From: Flavobacteriales bacterium UBA1694
GTDB taxonomy: Bacteria > Bacteroidota > Bacteroidia > Flavobacteriales > Weeksellaceae
DNA length: 35,021 bases
Assembly: GCA_002319955.1 (NCBI GenBank)
Contig: DCJS01000041.1
Span: 1-35,021, forward strand
Reading direction: 5' to 3'
Position numbers and translations under genes: made by a program. A model generated the notes under the pieces. It saw only the letters and a list, made by a program, of their open reading frames with translations. It had not been told where the DNA came from and made no database searches. Each line of letters opens with the position of its first letter. Within the stretch, counting starts at the first letter, position 1. This document shows positions 31,398 to 35,021 of the stretch, one piece after another.

Positions 31398-31405
31398 CAA
31401 ATATA
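31398..31405 (-). promoter_or_regulatory. Candidate -7 element of the phenylacetate operon
   Basis: Minus-strand TATATTTG, 33 nt before the paaE start, fits TAnnTTTG. No TTG lies at the usual -33 distance; the sequence there is C-rich on the plus strand. A weak -33 would suit an activator- or repressor-controlled operon, which is inference. Confidence 0.4.
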
Positions 31406-31409
31406 AAAA

Positions 31410-31640
31410 AAAAACCTATTCCACTTCCCCCTCAGCAATCCCTTAAATTCCAAGCTCTTAAAGCCTCCTTCGAAAGCCCTACGTCCCCCGCCTTATGCAC
31501 TCTTAAGCGAGTCGGCAAATAAATAAGGCTGTAGTGCTTCCTGTATGGACGCTCAATAACTCTCACCCCGAATTGCAGGCTCCGACTCCCCGGCAACTCA
31601 CGCCTACGAGGGCATTTTTTCGGAAAAAATGTCCCATAAG
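31410..31640. other. Structured, relatively GC-rich intergenic segment
   Basis: No gene with support; a 78-codon minus-strand frame here has no protein-like pattern. The composition is richer in G and C than the flanking spacers. Paired elements include GCCTTAT/ATAAGGC (enclosing ACTC/GAGT) around 31490-31530 and an 11-bp stem at 31610-31634. It could be a dispersed repeat or a structured RNA between paaE and clpB. Confidence 0.4.
31610..31634. other. Strong hairpin upstream of clpB
   Basis: GGGCATTTTTT (31610-31620) pairs with AAAAAATGTCC (31624-31634) with one G-U, loop CGG. No T-run follows, so it is not a standard terminator. Confidence 0.5.
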
Positions 31641-31733
31641 ATTTTGAATTACTACAAAATATCGGCAAAAATGACCATTTGTATGATTTTGAACGTTTTT
31701 TGATGGACTCTGTGTAACCAACACCAAAATCAA

Positions 31734-34328
31734 ATGAATTTAAATCAATTTACTGTAAAATCTCAGGAGGCCATTCAAAAGGCGCAGCAGATCGCCATGG
31801 AATTTGGTCACCAAAGTATAGAACCTCAGCATATACTCGAGGGAATTCTTAAGATCGAAGATTCGATCTCGCTCTTCCTTATGAAAAAATCAGAAGTCGA
31901 ATTAGCGTTGCTTGAGCAGCGCAATAGGGAGAGTCTGCAGTCCATTCCAAAGGTGGAGGGAGGCAGCCAGTACCTTTCAAATACAAGTACACAAGTACTA
32001 ATGGCCGCGGCCAGTACCGCGAAAAAAATGGGTGATGAATTTGCCACTCTCGAACACCTTTGGCTTGCTCTACTCGAGGTCAGCTCCAGCGTTTCAACGC
32101 TCCTAAAAGACATGGGCGTTCGTAAATCCCTTCTGGAAGGGGCCATAAAAGAACTTCGCAAGGGGACAACGGCAAGCTCCGCAAGCGCTGAAGACTCCTA
32201 CCAGAGCCTAAGCAAATACGCGAAAAACTTAAACGTTCTTGCAAGTGAAGGAAAACTTGATCCGGTCATTGGACGCGATGAAGAAATACGACGTGTTCTA
32301 CAGATTCTGTCACGAAGAACAAAAAACAACCCTATACTAATTGGAGAACCTGGTGTGGGCAAAACGGCCATTGCAGAAGGGATTGCCCACCGTATTATCA
32401 ACGGCGATGTTCCAGAAAACCTGGTAGACAAAATCCTATTCTCACTCGATATGGGCGCCCTGATTGCCGGTGCAAAATATAAAGGTGAGTTTGAAGAACG
32501 CTTAAAAAATGTTATCAATGAAGTAATCAAGTCCGATGGGCAAATCATATTATTCATTGATGAGATTCATACCCTGGTTGGTGCAGGCGGAGGCGAAGGG
32601 GCCATGGATGCCGCAAACATCCTTAAACCGGCACTGGCTCGAGGAGAACTTAGAGCCGTTGGGGCCACCACTTTAAATGAATACCAAAAACACTTTGAAA
32701 AAGATAAAGCCCTGGAGCGACGCTTTCAAAAAGTATTAGTGCAGGAGCCTGATATAGAATCGGCCATTTCAATTTTACGGGGTATAAAAGATAAATACGA
32801 AGCGCATCATAAAGTTCGAATTAAAGATGAGGCCATAATTGCCGCTGTAGAACAATCCCAACGCTATATTTCGGATCGTTTTTTACCAGACAAAGCCATC
32901 GATTTAATCGACGAGGCTTCTGCCAAACTCCGAATGGAGATTAACTCAAAGCCAGAAACATTGGATGTTCTAGACCGCAAATTGATGCAGATGGAAATCG
33001 AGCTGGCGGCTATTAGCCGTGAAGGCACCGAAATTCAAATTCAACATTTAAAAGAGGACATCGCAAAACTCTCTGACGAGCGCAATGAAATCAACGCAAA
33101 ATGGCTTGCAGAAAAGCAAAAATCAGAGGATTTAACCGGAATAAAAAAAGAAATAGAAGCCCTAAAACTAGAAGCTGAACGCGCCGCGCGTATCGGGGAT
33201 TATGGAAAAGTGGCCGAAATTCAATACGGTACCCTTAGAGACAAAGAGGAGGCCCTAAAGACTTTAGAGCTTGAAATGCAAAACCACCAAAACGAACTCA
33301 TTAAAGAGGAGGTCACCGCTGAAAACATTTCTGAGGTTATCTCCAAATGGACTGGGATTCCGGTCACCAAACTTTTGCAAAGCGAAAGAGAGAAACTGCT
33401 TCATCTTGAGGATGAATTACACACGAGAGTCGTTGGACAGCATGAGGCCATCGAGGCCGTAGCCAATGCCATTCGACGCAACCGTGCTGGACTTAACGAC
33501 GAAAAAAGACCCATTGGGAGTTTCCTATTTTTAGGTTCAACAGGAGTTGGAAAAACCGAGTTAGCTAAGGCCCTTGCAGAATTTCTATTTGATGATGAGG
33601 CCAACCTCACACGAATTGATATGAGTGAATACCAAGAACGCCATTCTGTGTCACGCCTTGTGGGTGCGCCTCCGGGCTATGTGGGTTACGATGAAGGGGG
33701 ACAACTTACTGAGGCGGTTCGTCGTAGACCCTACTCCGTGGTGCTCTTAGATGAAATCGAAAAAGCCCATCCCGACGTTTTCAATACCCTTCTGCAGGTA
33801 CTGGACGATGGGCGATTAACAGACAACAAAGGCCGCGTGGTCAATTTTAAAAACACGCTAATTATCATGACCTCGAATTTAGGTTCTCCGCTCATTCAAG
33901 AGAATTTCTCTAGCCTTACGGAGCAAAACCATGACGCCATGCTTGAGCAAACAAAAGACGAGGTTTTTAGTCTTTTGAAGCAGACCTTAAGACCTGAGTT
34001 TTTAAACCGAATCGATGAAATTGTTCTTTTCCAACCTTTAAATAAGAAAGAAATTGGAAGAATCGTTCAGTACCAACTCCGAGGACTTAACCAACTCTTG
34101 GAGCGCCGTGGAATTCTGCTTACCGCTACAGAGGATGCGGTGGACTACATCATGAACAAAGGGTATGATCCCGCTTTTGGGGCTCGACCTTTAAAACGCG
34201 TGATCCAACAAGAGGTCCTAAACCGACTTTCAAAAGAACTACTTGCCGGAACCATTGGGGATGGGCAGCGCATCACTTTAGATTATTTTGAAGAAAGCGG
34301 GCTTATCTTTAGACCCACGGACCAATAA
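31734..34328 (+). CDS. clpB: ATP-dependent disaggregase ClpB
   Basis: Hsp100 chaperone that, with DnaK, pulls proteins out of aggregates. 864 residues. N domain at 1-145. First AAA+ module with Walker A GEPGVGKTAIAEG near 205 and Walker B ILFIDEIHTLVGAGG near 274. Middle coiled coil at about 405-525 (LDVLDRKLMQMEIE to AEIQYGTLRDKE). Second module with GSTGVGKTELAKAL near 603, SRLVGAPPGYVGYDEGG near 641 and sensor 2 GARPLKR near 816. The middle domain and lack of a ClpP-binding loop separate it from ClpA/ClpC. I see no clear promoter or CIRCE element upstream. Confidence 0.97.
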   Translation: MNLNQFTVKSQEAIQKAQQIAMEFGHQSIEPQHILEGILKIEDSISLFLMKKSEVELALLEQRNRESLQSIPKVEGGSQYLSNTSTQVLMAAASTAKKMGDEFATLEHLWLALLEVSSSVSTLLKDMGVRKSLLEGAIKELRKGTTASSASAEDSYQSLSKYAKNLNVLASEGKLDPVIGRDEEIRRVLQILSRRTKNNPILIGEPGVGKTAIAEGIAHRIINGDVPENLVDKILFSLDMGALIAGAKYKGEFEERLKNVINEVIKSDGQIILFIDEIHTLVGAGGGEGAMDAANILKPALARGELRAVGATTLNEYQKHFEKDKALERRFQKVLVQEPDIESAISILRGIKDKYEAHHKVRIKDEAIIAAVEQSQRYISDRFLPDKAIDLIDEASAKLRMEINSKPETLDVLDRKLMQMEIELAAISREGTEIQIQHLKEDIAKLSDERNEINAKWLAEKQKSEDLTGIKKEIEALKLEAERAARIGDYGKVAEIQYGTLRDKEEALKTLELEMQNHQNELIKEEVTAENISEVISKWTGIPVTKLLQSEREKLLHLEDELHTRVVGQHEAIEAVANAIRRNRAGLNDEKRPIGSFLFLGSTGVGKTELAKALAEFLFDDEANLTRIDMSEYQERHSVSRLVGAPPGYVGYDEGGQLTEAVRRRPYSVVLLDEIEKAHPDVFNTLLQVLDDGRLTDNKGRVVNFKNTLIIMTSNLGSPLIQENFSSLTEQNHDAMLEQTKDEVFSLLKQTLRPEFLNRIDEIVLFQPLNKKEIGRIVQYQLRGLNQLLERRGILLTATEDAVDYIMNKGYDPAFGARPLKRVIQQEVLNRLSKELLAGTIGDGQRITLDYFEESGLIFRPTDQ

Positions 34329-34341
34329 GATTTTACGCCTT

Positions 34342-34385
34342 AATAAAACAAGCGCTCGAGCCATGGCTCGAGCGCTTGTTTTATT
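34342..34385. terminator. Perfect 44-bp palindrome, bidirectional terminator
   Basis: An uninterrupted palindrome centred on CCATGG, with a GC-rich inner stem (AGCGCTCGAGCC on the left arm) and AT ends, so each strand ends in TTTTATT. It lies 13 bp past the clpB stop and 14 bp before the stop of the convergent gene. Confidence 0.9.
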
Positions 34386-34399
34386 TATAGCTGCATTTT

Positions 34400-35021
34400 T
34401 TACTTGAAACTTAAAGTACTGATTACGGGGAAGTGATCGGAGGGATAAAGTAAATTCTCGCGGCGGTCTTCCACCGCTCGGTAAGAAAGAATTCGCAGAT
34501 CTTTACTAAAGATATAATCAATCCGGTCCTTAGCCGGACTCTGAGTATCAAAGCCTGTGAAAGTTCCTGTTGGGCCGTAGGGCTTTTTTTCAGAGTGTGT
34601 GAAAGCGTCTTTCAAATTCCTGGAGAGCAGCGCGATTGGGATCGAATCAGGCTTTAGATTAAAGTCCCCTGTGAGTATAACAGGATGATTTTTGGTATTT
34701 AATCTTTGTATTTCTTTAAGAAGAAGTTTTGCTGATTCTTCGCGAGCCACGTTTCCTATATGATCAAAGTGACTATTAAACATCCAAAATCTTTTTCCGT
34801 GGACCTTTGATTTAAACAATCCATAGGAGCAAATTCGAGGATAGGCCGCATCCCACCCTTTCGAAGGAATCGAGGGGGTTGGAGAAAGCCAAAATGTGCC
34901 GCCTTTAAGGAGCGTCAATTTTTCAGCATCATAAAATACCGCAGAATACTCGCCTTTATTAGCCCCATCGTCACGCCCCACGCCCACATACTGGTAGTTC
35001 GGTAGGCTTTTACTTAAGTAC
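34400..35021 (-). CDS. Endonuclease/exonuclease/phosphatase family protein (partial)
   Basis: The gene is cut by the window edge: the frame stays open from 34987 to the last base (LSKSLPNYQYVGVGRDDG reads in frame), so the GTG at 34987 is not the start. The EEP-fold active-site motifs visible are GEYSAVFY, NSHFDHIG with catalytic His/Asp, LTGDFN, and the terminal SDHFPV. About 206 residues are present; the full family length is about 260-280 and often includes a signal peptide. Substrates range from nucleic acids to sugar or lipid phosphates and cannot be told from sequence. Confidence 0.85.
   Translation of the reverse strand, partial: YLSKSLPNYQYVGVGRDDGANKGEYSAVFYDAEKLTLLKGGTFWLSPTPSIPSKGWDAAYPRICSYGLFKSKVHGKRFWMFNSHFDHIGNVAREESAKLLLKEIQRLNTKNHPVILTGDFNLKPDSIPIALLSRNLKDAFTHSEKKPYGPTGTFTGFDTQSPAKDRIDYIFSKDLRILSYRAVEDRRENLLYPSDHFPVISTLSFK

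Noticed and set aside
31432..31668. 78-codon minus-strand frame in the paaE-clpB spacer
   Set aside because: It has an Arg-rich, low-pattern translation, runs through the hairpin at 31610-31634 and shows no start context. The structured-DNA explanation is better.
31640..31733. clpB promoter or CIRCE element
   Set aside because: Two TATGATTTTGAA-like sequences are close to the promoter form but have the wrong spacing within TAnnTTTG, and no CIRCE inverted repeat is present.

Overview
The window looks like chromosomal DNA from a member of the Bacteroidota, most likely the order Flavobacteriales. Several upstream regions carry the Bacteroidota -7 promoter element TAnnTTTG, in the better cases with a TTG or TTTG -33 element 16-20 bp upstream. 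Starts generally lack Shine-Dalgarno sequences. The maeB-ruvA-...-gcvH-VanZ order, the FucP-type transporter plus ROK kinase pair, DUF3810, TlpA-like proteins and small LxxC lipoproteins fit that group. The assignment is inferred from gene content and promoter form, not from a marker-gene comparison.

Layout, left to right. 1-526 has no gene, but holds two leftward promoters for something outside the window and a DnaA-box pair. 527-5457 is a minus-strand block: a conserved small protein, a BadF-type sugar kinase, MaeB malic enzyme with a phosphotransacetylase-like tail, RuvA, GcvH and a VanZ-like protein. 5674-10239 is a plus-strand block: GtrA-like protein, PlsC acyltransferase, FHS-family sugar transporter, ROK glucokinase and a DUF3810 metalloprotease-like membrane protein.

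10683-14441 is the least ordinary part. An 18-bp copy of the 3' part of a tRNA-Met gene lies 3.7 kb from the intact tRNA-Met. Just inside each end is a matching G-rich motif. Between them lie a Crp/Fnr regulator lacking its sensor domain, an intact asparagine synthetase (asnB), an RsmB-type rRNA methyltransferase lacking its N-terminal part, a truncated phage-type VRR-NUC nuclease fused out of frame to that remnant, and two arrays of 11-bp iterons. I read this as the eroded remains of a tRNA-targeting integrative element or prophage that carries, or was joined to, host genes.

14486-20246 holds housekeeping genes: an exported TlpA-like thioredoxin, ClpX, a HIT hydrolase, GreA, a lipoprotein with a degenerate Rieske-like domain, D-aminoacyl-tRNA deacylase (dtd) and two unknown lipoproteins.

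20419-31364 is a long minus-strand aerobic phenylacetate catabolism operon. Transcribed right to left it reads paaE, an unassigned 83-aa protein, paaA, paaB, paaC, paaD, paaG, paaH, paaI, paaZ, a GH5-like exported glycosidase and a second crotonase. PaaABCE epoxidise phenylacetyl-CoA, with PaaD as maturation factor. PaaG isomerises the epoxide to oxepin-CoA, PaaZ opens and oxidises the ring, and PaaH plus the crotonase serve the beta-oxidation-like end. PaaI removes dead-end CoA esters. The ligase PaaK and thiolase PaaJ are not in the window. PaaZ carries a C-terminal extension of about 160 residues resembling DinB/DUF1569 proteins.

31734-34328 is the disaggregase ClpB, ended by a perfect 44-bp palindrome. 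The right edge cuts a minus-strand endonuclease/exonuclease/phosphatase-family gene.
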